Assembly (NCBI RefSeq): GCF_016746095.1
Contig: NZ_JAERTY010000007.1
Location: 124,001-188,000 of the forward strand
Direction of reading: 5' to 3'
Length of the DNA stretch: 64,000 nt
DNA from: Sphingobacterium faecale
GTDB lineage: Bacteria > Bacteroidota > Bacteroidia > Sphingobacteriales > Sphingobacteriaceae
The position numbers and the translations under genes are program-made. Positions 36,280-45,470 of the stretch are shown here, piece after piece (the first letter of the stretch is position 1; every line of letters begins with the position of its first letter). The notes under the pieces are model-generated. The model ran no database searches and had not been told where the DNA came from. It saw nothing but the letters and a program-made list of their open reading frames with translations.

Positions 36280-38769
36280 ATGGGTAAGTTGTTTTTAGGA
36301 ACTTTTTTAATGGTTATTTCTATGGGGAAGGCCCTGTTTGCTCAACAAACTAATGTGGCCGAAAAAGTCCAATTAAGCTGGAGAGCTAGCCCAAATTATA
36401 ACGGTGATGATAATTTGGACTTGATTCTTGTCATTAGAAATGTATCAACTACAAATTTAGATTTGAATCGATGGGATCTATGGTTTAACGCTATGTATCC
36501 TGTTATTGACAAAAAGACGGAGAAATATACTTTTTCTAATCAGCGTGGTAACCTTTTTAGGCTTGAGTTTTCAGGTCAGATTTTAGAACCCAACGACTCG
36601 CTGGGGACTGTATATACGACCAAATATGCTATCTCGAATATTTCTACAGTACCTAATGGGTTTTATTTTCAAGATAAAAATAACAGTAAGTTATACTACG
36701 CTGTAGAGAACGTGTTGTATATGCCTATAATTCTTTCTGCCACGCAGGAGAACAGTTTTAATGCTGCTTTGTATGCACGGAATGAGAAACTGAATAAGAG
36801 GACAGCAACCCCAATGATTTTTCCTACCCCTAAGTCGATAAAGACCGGAAAAGGGAGTTACGAAGTGCCAGCGACATTGCATTGCTTTGTTTCACCGGAT
36901 TTACATATAGGTTTTGAGTTTCTTAATAGAGTTCCTGCGATTAAAGGCATTGATTTGATCTCCTCTAAGGAGGAAGAAGCACAATTCGTTATTAAGAAAG
37001 TTAAAGACATGCATAAAGAGGGTTATAAGCTGTCGGTTTCTAAAGAAGGGATACATATTGAAGTTAGTTCTGAGGCAGGTGCACAATATGCATTACAGTC
37101 GTTGATATCACTTTTGAGTCCTGCTATGTATTTTTCAAGTGAAGCTCTTCATATTCCCTATATCCAGGTCGAAGATGAACCAAGGTATGCATACAGGGGC
37201 TTCATGATGGATATTGCTCGGAACTTTAAGGATAAAGCTACTATTTTGAAATATTTGGATTTGATGGCGTGGTATAAACTTAATGTTTTCCATTTTCATT
37301 TTATCGACGATGAAGGGTGGCGTATAGAGATTCCATCTCTTCCCGAGCTTACTGCTGTAGGGGCTGTACGATCTCCTTTATTTAAGGATGGAAAATCATT
37401 ACAGCCTGGCTATGGATCGGGAGGGAGTCATGACACAACTAAATTTTTAAGTAAAGGTGATTTTATAGAAATATTAAGATATGCACATGATAGGAATATC
37501 ATTGTTGTTCCAGAAATAGAAACACCAGGACACGCAAGGGCTGCAATTAAGGCTATGCAGGCTAGATATGAGCGTTTTATGGCTTTGGGGCAGCAAGTCG
37601 AAGCCGAGAAATATTTGTTATACGATCCGGAGGATCGTTCAGAATATAATTCTGTACAGCATTTTGGAGATAATGTTATCAATCCTGCGTTACCCTCTAC
37701 GTATACTTTCTTGGAAAAAGTCATAGACGAGTTTGTAGCGATGTATAGGGAGGCCGGCGTCCCCTTTAGGAAAATTTCTATTGGAGGCGATGAGGTACCT
37801 GATGGGGTGTGGACCAAGTCTCCCCAGATTGATGCGCTTATGAGGAAGGAGGGGATGAAGTCTACACATGAGGTATGGCCTTATTATATACAGCGCGTTA
37901 ATGAGATCTGTGCTGCAAAAGGAGTAGATATGGCAGGTTGGGAAGAAATCGGAATGGTTAATAAAGGACAAGGAATGGTTGTGAATCCAGCACTTCCTAA
38001 TAAATCTAATATCCAGGTCGATGTCTGGAATAATGTAATCGGTGGCGGGCAGGAAGATCTGGCCTATAGATTAGCAAATGCTGGATATCAGACGGTTCTC
38101 ATCAGTGCCTCTAATATGTATTTCGATATGATGTGGAATACTAACTTTATGGAACCAGGTTTAAAATGGGCAACTTATGCTGATTTGTTCCATTCGTATT
38201 CTTTATTGCCCGAAGATTTTTTTGCTAATATAGACACTTATTATAGTGGAGAGAAATTAGGTAAAAAGGCATTTAATAATCGTGTTAGACTAACAGAGAA
38301 GGGAAAAGCTAATTTTTTGGGTATAAAAGGTGGATTGTGGGCTGAGACTGTTCTTACAGAAGAACAAATGGATTATTTGGTTTTTCCCCGTTTTTTTGCC
38401 TTAGCCGAACGGGCCTGGTCTTCTAAGCGAAAGTATGAAGACGAATCAAAATTCAACCTGAAGCTTATTGAAGAAGATTATAGGAGCTTTATACATAAGG
38501 TCGGTATTGATGAATTAGCAAAGATTAAAGGTGTAGTTAAATTCCGGCTTCCTGGTGTAGGTTTAAAAGAGAATAGCGGTGTATTATTCGCTAACGTTGA
38601 ATACCCAGGTTTTTCTATATACTATACAACGGATGGAACGTTACCTACGTTGAAAAGTGCCCGTTATGAAGAGGGTAAACCAGTATCTTACAAAAAGGGA
38701 CAAACCCTTGCTTTTGCAGTGGTGGATACCGAAGGACGTGTGGGGCAGGTGTCTTACTTTAAGAAATAA
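36280..38769 (+). CDS. Secreted GH20 beta-N-acetylhexosaminidase
   Basis: 829 residues from ATG 36280 (the in-frame extension lacks family features). Signal peptide about 1-20 (VISMGKALFAQQ). Domains in order: N-terminal CHB_HEX carbohydrate-binding-like domain (VQLSWRASPNYNGDDNLDL), GH20b (about 180-300), the catalytic (beta/alpha)8 barrel from about 305 (RGFMMDIARNFK, HFHFIDDEGWR) with the acid/base pair Asp-Glu in IGGDEVPDGVW at about 504-505, and a C-terminal beta domain (YYTTDGTLPTL). Hydrolyses terminal GlcNAc/GalNAc from chitin oligomers or glycans in the periplasm or outside. Confidence 0.95.
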   Translation: MGKLFLGTFLMVISMGKALFAQQTNVAEKVQLSWRASPNYNGDDNLDLILVIRNVSTTNLDLNRWDLWFNAMYPVIDKKTEKYTFSNQRGNLFRLEFSGQILEPNDSLGTVYTTKYAISNISTVPNGFYFQDKNNSKLYYAVENVLYMPIILSATQENSFNAALYARNEKLNKRTATPMIFPTPKSIKTGKGSYEVPATLHCFVSPDLHIGFEFLNRVPAIKGIDLISSKEEEAQFVIKKVKDMHKEGYKLSVSKEGIHIEVSSEAGAQYALQSLISLLSPAMYFSSEALHIPYIQVEDEPRYAYRGFMMDIARNFKDKATILKYLDLMAWYKLNVFHFHFIDDEGWRIEIPSLPELTAVGAVRSPLFKDGKSLQPGYGSGGSHDTTKFLSKGDFIEILRYAHDRNIIVVPEIETPGHARAAIKAMQARYERFMALGQQVEAEKYLLYDPEDRSEYNSVQHFGDNVINPALPSTYTFLEKVIDEFVAMYREAGVPFRKISIGGDEVPDGVWTKSPQIDALMRKEGMKSTHEVWPYYIQRVNEICAAKGVDMAGWEEIGMVNKGQGMVVNPALPNKSNIQVDVWNNVIGGGQEDLAYRLANAGYQTVLISASNMYFDMMWNTNFMEPGLKWATYADLFHSYSLLPEDFFANIDTYYSGEKLGKKAFNNRVRLTEKGKANFLGIKGGLWAETVLTEEQMDYLVFPRFFALAERAWSSKRKYEDESKFNLKLIEEDYRSFIHKVGIDELAKIKGVVKFRLPGVGLKENSGVLFANVEYPGFSIYYTTDGTLPTLKSARYEEGKPVSYKKGQTLAFAVVDTEGRVGQVSYFKK

Positions 38770-39088
38770 ATGGTATAATATCTTGCATGTCTATATCGGA
38801 ATGTGAGGCATTATAAAGACAGTTATGACCTTGAACAACGATTAGTTGGGGGGATTCATGTTTGACTCCCCAAAGTTGTTCTATCGTATTGGATATCTCC
38901 CGATAGGCGATTAGATCCAGATAGTGTATAATAGTATCTTTTGGTATAAGAACTTTATCGTGCTCTAGATTTCGTTTAGCCATTGCACTTACAGGGCAAC
39001 GCGTACTATGCTTAAATAGAATGTGTATTGCGTTAGAGGCAAATATATCCTGTATTGAATCCATGGAATTAATTTCTTTCCAAATCAT
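38759..39088 (-). CDS. ytxJ: YtxJ-type bacillithiol-system redox protein
   Basis: 109 residues, thioredoxin-like. The redox motif is HSTRCPVSAMAK near residue 28, with the single Cys typical of YtxJ (BrxC), and EQLWGVKHESPQLIVVQ contains the cis-Pro region. YtxJ is thought to remove bacillithiol from mixed disulfides. Its presence suggests a bacillithiol-making organism, which fits many Bacteroidota. Its end overlaps the hexosaminidase gene by 11 bp on the opposite strand. Confidence 0.88.
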   Translation of the reverse strand: MIWKEINSMDSIQDIFASNAIHILFKHSTRCPVSAMAKRNLEHDKVLIPKDTIIHYLDLIAYREISNTIEQLWGVKHESPQLIVVQGHNCLYNASHSDIDMQDIIPFIS

Positions 39089-39101
39089 GCTAATAGTTTT
39101 A

Positions 39102-39821
39102 TTAAAGATCAGTGAATTTTCCAGCCTCCATCTCTGTAAAGGCCGCTACTATCTGAAACTGATGTGTGGAACGATGCTCAAAGACTGTGGGGAGTAGGAT
39201 CCCTTCTCCAATATCCTTCGTTGCAGAGGTTCTGAATTCTACGTTGTCAATGCTGATGGATTTTATCTCGCCTTTGTTGGTCAAAGATATCTTGCCATCT
39301 ATGGTGTTATCGCCAAGCGTCGATAGGTTGGAAAATGAAATAATATTTATTTTATCAGCATTAAAAACCTTTTGAGATACCTCCGTTATCTTCGAAGGAC
39401 TGTTGCTTAAAAGAGCTGGTAAGAAAAGCATTTGGGTATCATTGAAAAACTGAGTAAGTATATTGTCTATCAAACTGTCGGTATTTTCTTTGCTTTCTTG
39501 CTCGTTGATAAAATATTTTTTGGTTTTTTTTGTCTTGTAATTGAATAAAAGAACAATGTTTTCATTGTTTTTATTAATTCCTTCAAAACGACAGTCTGCC
39601 GTTTTTTTATCAATAAGAAAAGTACGCTCATTGTTAAATCCCACGATATGGGATGGACCAATAGCTGTATATAGTAAATAACGAGTATTAGCCCATTTAT
39701 TTGCTTCGCCTACAGATAATTCGACCAAATCCTTACCACTCTGTTCCTGTGCATTTAAATTGCAGGGAATGGATAAAAGTATGTAACCGATCAGGAAAAA
39801 CGTAAATCCATTGTATTTCAT
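39102..39821 (-). CDS. Exported protein of unknown function
   Basis: 239 residues with a signal peptide (about 1-24, IPCNLNAQ). Mixed alpha/beta with many Asn and Lys; no metal or catalytic motif and no membrane segment in the mature part. Possibly periplasmic. It lies 13 nt upstream of ytxJ on the same strand, so the two may share a transcript. Family not recognised. Confidence 0.75.
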   Translation of the reverse strand: MKYNGFTFFLIGYILLSIPCNLNAQEQSGKDLVELSVGEANKWANTRYLLYTAIGPSHIVGFNNERTFLIDKKTADCRFEGINKNNENIVLLFNYKTKKTKKYFINEQESKENTDSLIDNILTQFFNDTQMLFLPALLSNSPSKITEVSQKVFNADKINIISFSNLSTLGDNTIDGKISLTNKGEIKSISIDNVEFRTSATKDIGEGILLPTVFEHRSTHQFQIVAAFTEMEAGKFTDL

Positions 39822-39848
39822 ATCACTATGTTTTACATCTGTAAAAAA

Positions 39849-39974
39849 CTACCTCGTTCTATGTTTTTTCTTCGGATATGTGTTGTAGGCAGCGCAGGTT
39901 GATTGTGTGCCGCAAGATGATAAAATCGCGGTACCAATAATTAGACAACTCAAAAAGATTAACTTCCTGTTCAT
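39849..39974 (-). CDS. Very small lipoprotein (41 aa)
   Basis: From ATG 39974: MNRKLIFLSCLIIGTAILSS then CGTQST, i.e. a signal with lipobox LSSC, leaving about 20 mature residues ending in a Lys/Arg-rich tail (KKKHRTR). The larger ATG-less extension overlaps ribH and is rejected. Such tiny lipoproteins are frequent but uncharacterised in this phylum. Confidence 0.6.
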   Translation of the reverse strand: MNRKLIFLSCLIIGTAILSSCGTQSTCAAYNTYPKKKHRTR

Positions 39975-40005
39975 GTTCTCAAGATTATCAAAAACAATAC
40001 CAATA

Positions 40006-40494
40006 CTAGAATGATTGGGCGATATGGCACATTTGAATTGCTGTGATCGCAGCTTCTTCACCTTTATTACCATGTTTACCTCCTGCTCGATCCAAGGCTT
40101 GTTGCATATTGTCTGTAGTTAATACGCCAAAGATAACAGGTTTATTGTGTTTGATGCTAACATTTGCTATTCCGTTAGCTACTGCATCACAAATAAAATC
40201 AAAATGGCGTGTTTCGCCCTGTATAACACATCCCAGACAGATGACAGCATCGATTTCCTGATTTCTGAGTATAATATCTGCTCCGGAAATCAATTCATAG
40301 CTTCCTGGAACTTCAATTACTTGGATGTTTTCTTCAATAGATCCATGTTTTAACAATCCATCTACTGCTCCTGCTAGTAAAGCTCCTGTAATATCAGCAT
40401 TCCATTGTGCTACTACAATTGCAAATTTTATTCCTTTGGCATTTTTGACCTGTAGGTGTGAAAAATCAGATAAATTTTTTAAGCTACTTGACAT
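40006..40494 (-). CDS. ribH: 6,7-dimethyl-8-ribityllumazine synthase
   Basis: Penultimate enzyme of riboflavin synthesis, forming icosahedral or decameric shells. From ATG 40494 the protein is 162 residues, the family's usual size. Motifs: FAIVVAQWNADIT, VPGSYELISGADI and the catalytic-His stretch GCVIQGETRHFDFICDAVA, ending GNKGEEAAITAIQM. The upstream ATG at 40518 lies inside the preceding terminator hairpin, and an AAGGAG 9 nt before 40494 supports the shorter form. Confidence 0.96.
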   Translation of the reverse strand: MSSSLKNLSDFSHLQVKNAKGIKFAIVVAQWNADITGALLAGAVDGLLKHGSIEENIQVIEVPGSYELISGADIILRNQEIDAVICLGCVIQGETRHFDFICDAVANGIANVSIKHNKPVIFGVLTTDNMQQALDRAGGKHGNKGEEAAITAIQMCHIAQSF

Positions 40495-40503
40495 GATGAG
40501 GTT

Positions 40504-40509
40504 CTCCTT
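40504..40509 (-). promoter_or_regulatory. Shine-Dalgarno AAGGAG of ribH
   Basis: AAGGAG on the minus strand, 9 nt before ATG 40494. It is unusual in this window, where most genes have no recognisable SD, and it decides the ribH start. Confidence 0.6.
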
Positions 40510-40516
40510 TTTAATC

Positions 40517-40545
40517 AAAAAGGCCGCTTATGAAGCAGCCTTTTT
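40517..40545 (-). terminator. Terminator of the TPR membrane protein gene
   Basis: AAAAAGGC (40517-40524) with GCCTTTTT (40538-40545), inner GCTT/AAGC, loop ATG. It lies between the TPR gene and ribH, so ribH needs read-through or its own promoter. Confidence 0.8.
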
Positions 40546-40565
40546 ATTAGTTTTAATATGAAATA

Positions 40566-41222
40566 TTATTGTTTTGCCTGTACACGAGCTAAAGGTCCAT
40601 CTATTGTAGACGCTTCTGCACTTTCAGGATATTCTGTTTTTATTTTAGAATATGCTTCTTCCGCTTGTTTATTCTCGTTTATCTGTTCATATACAAGTCC
40701 TAGTTTCTTTAAGAAAAGAGGCGTTGTATAGGAGTTCTTTGACTTATTTGCTGCTTTTTTATAATAGTCAGCCGCATTTTTATAGTCATGACTTTCAGAA
40801 TACGAATCACCAATTAATCCGATTACTAATGGATCCAATATCTCGCTTCCTGTTTCAGCATACTTTTTAAGATACTTGATAGCTTCCTGAAAATTCTGCT
40901 GACGTAAGTATAAGCTGCCCAAATATGCATTCGCAATATTTGCTGATGGTGTATTTGAGTATTCGTCAGCTATTTCTTTAAAGCCTAAGAATGTGCCGTC
41001 TCCGTCTATTGCTTTTTTCTGTAAGGAGTCGATTAAGGCGTATTCCTCTGCTTTGTACATCGCATCAGTTGCTTTTTCCGCTCGAGGAGCGAGATAAAAT
41101 TTCTGATATCCAAAATATAGTAAAATCAATACAATGATTCCTCCTAGGATAAAAACCACACTCTTTTGATTGTCTTGAAAAAATGAACCTTTTTTCTCGG
41201 TTGAATTGATATTCGTTGACAT
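40566..41222 (-). CDS. Membrane-anchored tetratricopeptide protein
   Basis: 218 residues. One membrane segment at about 22-42 (VVFILGGIIVLILLYFGYQK) then a periplasmic part with three to four TPR repeats (ANAYLGSLYLRQQNFQEAIK, LIGDSYSESHDYKNAADYYK, LKKLGLVYEQINENKQAEEA). The layout resembles YfgM, a Sec-associated chaperone-network protein, but the similarity is architectural only. Own -7 box upstream, own terminator downstream. Confidence 0.88.
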   Translation of the reverse strand: MSTNINSTEKKGSFFQDNQKSVVFILGGIIVLILLYFGYQKFYLAPRAEKATDAMYKAEEYALIDSLQKKAIDGDGTFLGFKEIADEYSNTPSANIANAYLGSLYLRQQNFQEAIKYLKKYAETGSEILDPLVIGLIGDSYSESHDYKNAADYYKKAANKSKNSYTTPLFLKKLGLVYEQINENKQAEEAYSKIKTEYPESAEASTIDGPLARVQAKQ

Positions 41223-41251
41223 TAGTTTATTTTAAATAATTATACGGAACG

Positions 41252-41259
41252 CAAAAATA
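41252..41259 (-). promoter_or_regulatory. -7 box TATTTTTG of the TPR membrane protein gene
   Basis: Plus strand CAAAAATA, 29 nt before the ATG at 41222. Confidence 0.5.
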
Positions 41260-41316
41260 CACTTTTATTAAATATTTGCAATACTTTGTTGTTATAAAAT
41301 GCTAATTTATTGCCTC

Positions 41317-43236
41317 TTAAGAGGTACGAATCTCCTGATGCTTATCCAGTAGTTCATATTCTGAATTTTGACTCTTGAATTCTGGGACAATAACTTTCAT
41401 TTGTTTAACAATATTTGTGTTGTGCTGTGAGTCGGTAATATCCAACAGCTTTTGTAGTTGTGTAGATATTTTGTCAAAATCATTGTCTCTGACCTTGGCA
41501 ATCATGATTTTTTGATGATGAGTCGGTAGAGTGTTCTCTAAGTCATTGAGAAGCTCTTCATAAAGCTTCTCGCCAGGACGTAGCCCTGTAAACTTTATTT
41601 CTATATCTTGATTGGGGATATATCCGGAGAGTTTTATCATTTTTTGAGCGAGATCTACAATTTTGACAGACTTTCCCATATCGAATACGAAGATTTCTCC
41701 GCCTTGTCCCATACTTCCTGCCTCGATGACGAGTTGACAGGCTTCTGGGATAGTCATAAAGTAGCGGGTTATCTCCGGATGAGTGACGGTGACTGGTCCT
41801 CCTTTTTCGATTTGCTCCCTGAATCTAGGAATCACAGAACCGTTTGACCCTAATACATTCCCAAATCTGGTTGTTATAAATTTTGTACCAGCTTTGTTTT
41901 CTTTTGTTATTTTGCTATTTAGCGATTGTACATATATCTCTGCTATACGCTTTGTGGCTCCCATCACGTTTGTCGGGTTGACCGCCTTATCAGTAGATAC
42001 AAAGACAAATTTCTGAACATTATATTCGACAGCGAGATTAGCTAGATTCATGGTGCCGAAAATGTTAGTCTTTACTCCTTCAATTGGATGGTTCTCCATC
42101 ATAGGTACATGTTTGTAGGCTGCTGCATGGTACACAATATGTGGCCTAAAAGTTTCGAATAAAATATTCATTCGCTCCCTACTTTTGACATCTGCAATAA
42201 ACGTATGAAAAAGCTGGTCCTTAAAGTTTTCCTGAAGATCGAGCTGTAGATTGTGCAGAGGAGACTCGGCTTGGTCACATAATATGATCATTTGAGGAGA
42301 GTACTGACCTAATTGTTTTGCAATTTCGCTACCTATTGAACCTGCTGCACCGGTTACTAGTACACGCTTCCCTTTGAGTTGTTCTAGTACAGTCTCATTT
42401 TCTAGTTTGATGGTTGATCTGTCAAGTAGGTCTTCTATCCTAACATTTTTTATCTGATTTACTGCTAAATCTCCATTCATAATTTTTTTTATTGGAGGTA
42501 GCGTCAGTACAGATACGTTATGTTCAAGGCATATTTCGATGATCTCTGATTTTTTGTCAGGAGGTATAGACGGTGTAGCAATAATAAGTTCATCTACAGC
42601 ACATTTATAGATGACCTTAGAAAGTTCTTCAGAACCGAATATTTTGACACCATCAATTGACTTTCCTATCTTAGACGAATTGTCGTCCAAATATCCAACT
42701 ATTATTTTATTAGAGGTCAGATCATGGTCAAATGTTCTTTTTACGGCAATTCCTAATTCTCCAGCACCAAAGACCAGTGTGTTTTTCTTAATTTTCCGGA
42801 CTGTTTTTGAGTACTGAAAAAAGATCTTAATGGATGTCCTATAGGTTATTAATCCCGCAAAAAGGAAAAGAGAATAGATAATTATAAGTCTACTATCCAG
42901 AAATTTAGGCACACGAAAAGCTAATCCAAACAACTTGAGAGCAAAAAGTATAATTATTGTAAAAAGGATGGTAGATAGAATCCTTATGGAATCAGCTGCA
43001 CTTGTGTAACGGACAATACCTGAATAAAGTCTAAATATGGAGAATGATATTGCTGTAGCACCAATGCAAAGTAAAAATTGTGTTGCAAAATCATTTGGAG
43101 AGACTGCGTAAAACTGGAAGTTATGGAAAAGTGCAAATGCTGTTAAAAACGTTACTGAAGCAACAAACAAGTCTAACGAAAAAATTATCCATCTAGGGAC
43201 TATTTTAACATGATTGATGACTCTGAATAATTTCAT
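41317..43236 (-). CDS. CapD/WbpM-type membrane nucleotide-sugar 4,6-dehydratase
   Basis: 639 residues. Four membrane segments in the first ~130 residues, a first Rossmann domain (VFGAGELGIAV, near 155) and a second extended-SDR domain with VTGAAGSIGSEIAKQ near 295. The active site reads STDKAVNPTNVMGATKR, with Met in place of the usual catalytic Tyr, as in WbpM/PglF/CapD proteins that make UDP-4-keto-6-deoxy-GlcNAc. Such enzymes start synthesis of QuiNAc, FucNAc or bacillosamine for O-antigen, capsule or glycoproteins. It stands alone here, with no glycosyltransferase cluster beside it. Confidence 0.93.
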   Translation of the reverse strand: MKLFRVINHVKIVPRWIIFSLDLFVASVTFLTAFALFHNFQFYAVSPNDFATQFLLCIGATAISFSIFRLYSGIVRYTSAADSIRILSTILFTIIILFALKLFGLAFRVPKFLDSRLIIIYSLFLFAGLITYRTSIKIFFQYSKTVRKIKKNTLVFGAGELGIAVKRTFDHDLTSNKIIVGYLDDNSSKIGKSIDGVKIFGSEELSKVIYKCAVDELIIATPSIPPDKKSEIIEICLEHNVSVLTLPPIKKIMNGDLAVNQIKNVRIEDLLDRSTIKLENETVLEQLKGKRVLVTGAAGSIGSEIAKQLGQYSPQMIILCDQAESPLHNLQLDLQENFKDQLFHTFIADVKSRERMNILFETFRPHIVYHAAAYKHVPMMENHPIEGVKTNIFGTMNLANLAVEYNVQKFVFVSTDKAVNPTNVMGATKRIAEIYVQSLNSKITKENKAGTKFITTRFGNVLGSNGSVIPRFREQIEKGGPVTVTHPEITRYFMTIPEACQLVIEAGSMGQGGEIFVFDMGKSVKIVDLAQKMIKLSGYIPNQDIEIKFTGLRPGEKLYEELLNDLENTLPTHHQKIMIAKVRDNDFDKISTQLQKLLDITDSQHNTNIVKQMKVIVPEFKSQNSEYELLDKHQEIRTS

Positions 43237-43261
43237 TTATAATTTTACGTAGTGATTCTTA

Positions 43262-43269
43262 CAAATGTA
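43262..43269 (-). promoter_or_regulatory. -7 box TACATTTG of the CapD-type gene
   Basis: Plus strand CAAATGTA, 25 nt before the ATG at 43236. Confidence 0.5.
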
Positions 43270-43368
43270 GTAGAAAAATATAACAGTTTTATCTTTATTG
43301 TTTTTGTACTGTTAAATGGATGAAACTTAATCTAATATATTTATATTTACTCCATTAATTCGTTTGAA

Positions 43369-44580
43369 ATGGGTAATATGACTAGGATTGCGCAAGATGC
43401 GTTTGGGCAAACTCAAGAAGCTTATAAATCGAAGGTAAGTTCAAAATGTAAACTTGTTATCGGCATACCTAAAGAGATTGTTTTTCAGGAAAATAGAATA
43501 GCGTTGACACCGTTGTCTGTTGCCCTATTGGTGGAACATGGTCATGAAGTTCTAATTGAAAGTGGTGCGGGGCAGGCTTCTAATTTTTTGGATCATCATT
43601 ATAGTGAGCAAGGTGCGCAGATTGTCTATGAGAAAGAAAGAGTTTTTAACGCAGATATCATTATAAAGATTGCAAGTCCTACTATTGAGGAAGTAGCTTT
43701 GATGAGGAGTAAGCAGATTCTGTTTTCATCGCAACAACCGTCCTTGATGGGGCTCGGTATTCTGAAAGCAATGATGAAAAAACAGATTACAGCTTTGTCC
43801 TATGAGTATTTGCAAGATGAAGGCGGGCATCTCACGGTCGTAAGGGCCATGAGCGAGATTGTGGGGGCTACCTCTATTCTTATTGCGGCGGAGTATTTAT
43901 CTAATGTGTTCGAAGGAAAGGGCTTGATGTTGGGAGGGGTCACAGGTGTGCCTCCGACGGAGATTGTAATTATCGGCGCGGGCACAGTGGGTGAATTTGC
44001 CGCGAGGACGGCTATTGCCTTGGGTGCACAGGTTAAAGTTTTTGATAGTTCAGTATTTAGGTTACGCCGGTTGCAAAATAATGTCGGAACGAGGGTGTTT
44101 ACATCGGTAATACAGCCTATAATTTTAAATAAAGCTATATTGTCGTGTGATGTCGTAATCGGTGCGTTGAGAGCGAAAAATGGTCGCTCACCCTGTATAA
44201 TATCAGAGGAAACGGTTTCGAAGATGAAGCCTAACTCCGTTCTTATTGATGTTTCTATAGATCAAGGGGGTTGTTTTGAAACCTCGGAAATCACCTCCCA
44301 CGATCGTCCTGTCTTCAAAAAGTATGAAGTCATACATTATTGTGTGCCCAATATAGCATCAAGGGTGGCTCGTACGGCAACTTATGCGATGACCAATATA
44401 TTTACTCCAATTCTATTACAAGTTGCCGACTATGGTGGGATAAGTAATCTGATTTGGGGACATAGCGGAGTACGTAATGCAGTATACCTTTATCAGGGCA
44501 GTTTGACGAATAAGGATATGGCTGATAAATTTGATATTCCCTACAAAGACTTGAGTTTAATGATAGTTGTAAATCAATAA
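43369..44580 (+). CDS. ald: Alanine dehydrogenase
   Basis: NAD-dependent interconversion of alanine and pyruvate. 403 residues. Features: IGIPKEIVFQENRIALTP, HEVLIESGAG, TALSYEYLQDEGG, the nucleotide-binding VIIGAGTVGEFAARTAIALGA (about 205-225), KVFDSS after the second strand, and PNIASRVARTATYAMTN near the end. The N-terminus is about 25 residues longer than in Bacillus Ald, as usual in Bacteroidota. ATG 43369 or 43378 are both possible. A transhydrogenase alpha subunit was considered but length and C-terminus fit Ald. Confidence 0.9.
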   Translation: MGNMTRIAQDAFGQTQEAYKSKVSSKCKLVIGIPKEIVFQENRIALTPLSVALLVEHGHEVLIESGAGQASNFLDHHYSEQGAQIVYEKERVFNADIIIKIASPTIEEVALMRSKQILFSSQQPSLMGLGILKAMMKKQITALSYEYLQDEGGHLTVVRAMSEIVGATSILIAAEYLSNVFEGKGLMLGGVTGVPPTEIVIIGAGTVGEFAARTAIALGAQVKVFDSSVFRLRRLQNNVGTRVFTSVIQPIILNKAILSCDVVIGALRAKNGRSPCIISEETVSKMKPNSVLIDVSIDQGGCFETSEITSHDRPVFKKYEVIHYCVPNIASRVARTATYAMTNIFTPILLQVADYGGISNLIWGHSGVRNAVYLYQGSLTNKDMADKFDIPYKDLSLMIVVNQ

Positions 44581-44591
44581 CAAATCGAACA

Positions 44592-45467
44592 ATGTGGTTA
44601 ACTAGATGTGAATGTATTTTTTTGTTTTTTTCTATTATAATGATCCAATCTGCTATCGCACAGGAAAAGGTTAACTTTTATCCCAACGGTATTTTGAATG
44701 CACGGGAGAATGTTGATTTAAGAGATAATGTCCCTGAATTGTATTGCTATAAACCAGTGAACCAGATTCATTCTAAAGTGTTTCTGATTATCCCAGGTGG
44801 TGGGTATTCGCGTGTAGCGATCGCCCATGAAGGCCATGATGTGGCCAAGCGTTTGCAAAAGCTTGGTTATGCCTCTTATGTGCTTCGATATAGGTTGCCA
44901 ACGGATAGTCAGATGATTGATAAAAGAATTGCACCAATACAAGATGCGCAGATGGCCATTACTTATATTCGTAGAAATGGAGAATCGGATGGAGTAAATG
45001 TTGGTCAGGTTGGCGTTCTTGGATTCTCAGCTGGAGGACATTTAGCGTCAACTTTGTCAACTCATTTTGGTATTTCTTACATCGGTCCCATTGAGGACGG
45101 TATCTTACGGCCTGATTTTTCGGTATTAGTCTATCCTGTAATCACGATGTTGGATAGTATTACACATCAAGGATCTAAAAGAAACTTAATCGGGCCTCTT
45201 TTTGAAGAAAGCGATGTTGCTCGATTTTCTAATGAAAGCCAGGTGAATAGAGATACTCCTTCGACTTATCTTGTTCATGCAGAGGATGATGTTGTCGTTC
45301 CCATAGCAAATAGCTTATTGTATAAGAAGGCATTGGATCTGTACAGGATACCGAATGAACTATATCAGTATAAATTTGGGGGGCATGGATTTGGTCTGAC
45401 TAATAAGAAGGAAGATGGCGATTGGTTTGGCGACATGTTAGAATGGCTAGAAAAAAAATCCCTATAG
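44592..45467 (+). CDS. Secreted alpha/beta hydrolase (esterase-like)
   Basis: 291 residues with a signal peptide (about 1-23, SAIAQ). The hydrolase fold shows an oxyanion motif LIIPGGGYSRVAIAHEG, nucleophile elbow GFSAGGHLAS (Ser near 141), the catalytic Asp in VHAEDDVVVP and His in GGHGFGL. Close to the BD-FAE/acetylxylan-esterase-like group that deacetylates hemicellulose, but the substrate is not provable. Lies 11 nt after ald and may be co-transcribed. Confidence 0.9.
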   Translation: MWLTRCECIFLFFSIIMIQSAIAQEKVNFYPNGILNARENVDLRDNVPELYCYKPVNQIHSKVFLIIPGGGYSRVAIAHEGHDVAKRLQKLGYASYVLRYRLPTDSQMIDKRIAPIQDAQMAITYIRRNGESDGVNVGQVGVLGFSAGGHLASTLSTHFGISYIGPIEDGILRPDFSVLVYPVITMLDSITHQGSKRNLIGPLFEESDVARFSNESQVNRDTPSTYLVHAEDDVVVPIANSLLYKKALDLYRIPNELYQYKFGGHGFGLTNKKEDGDWFGDMLEWLEKKSL

Positions 45468-45470
45468 AAA

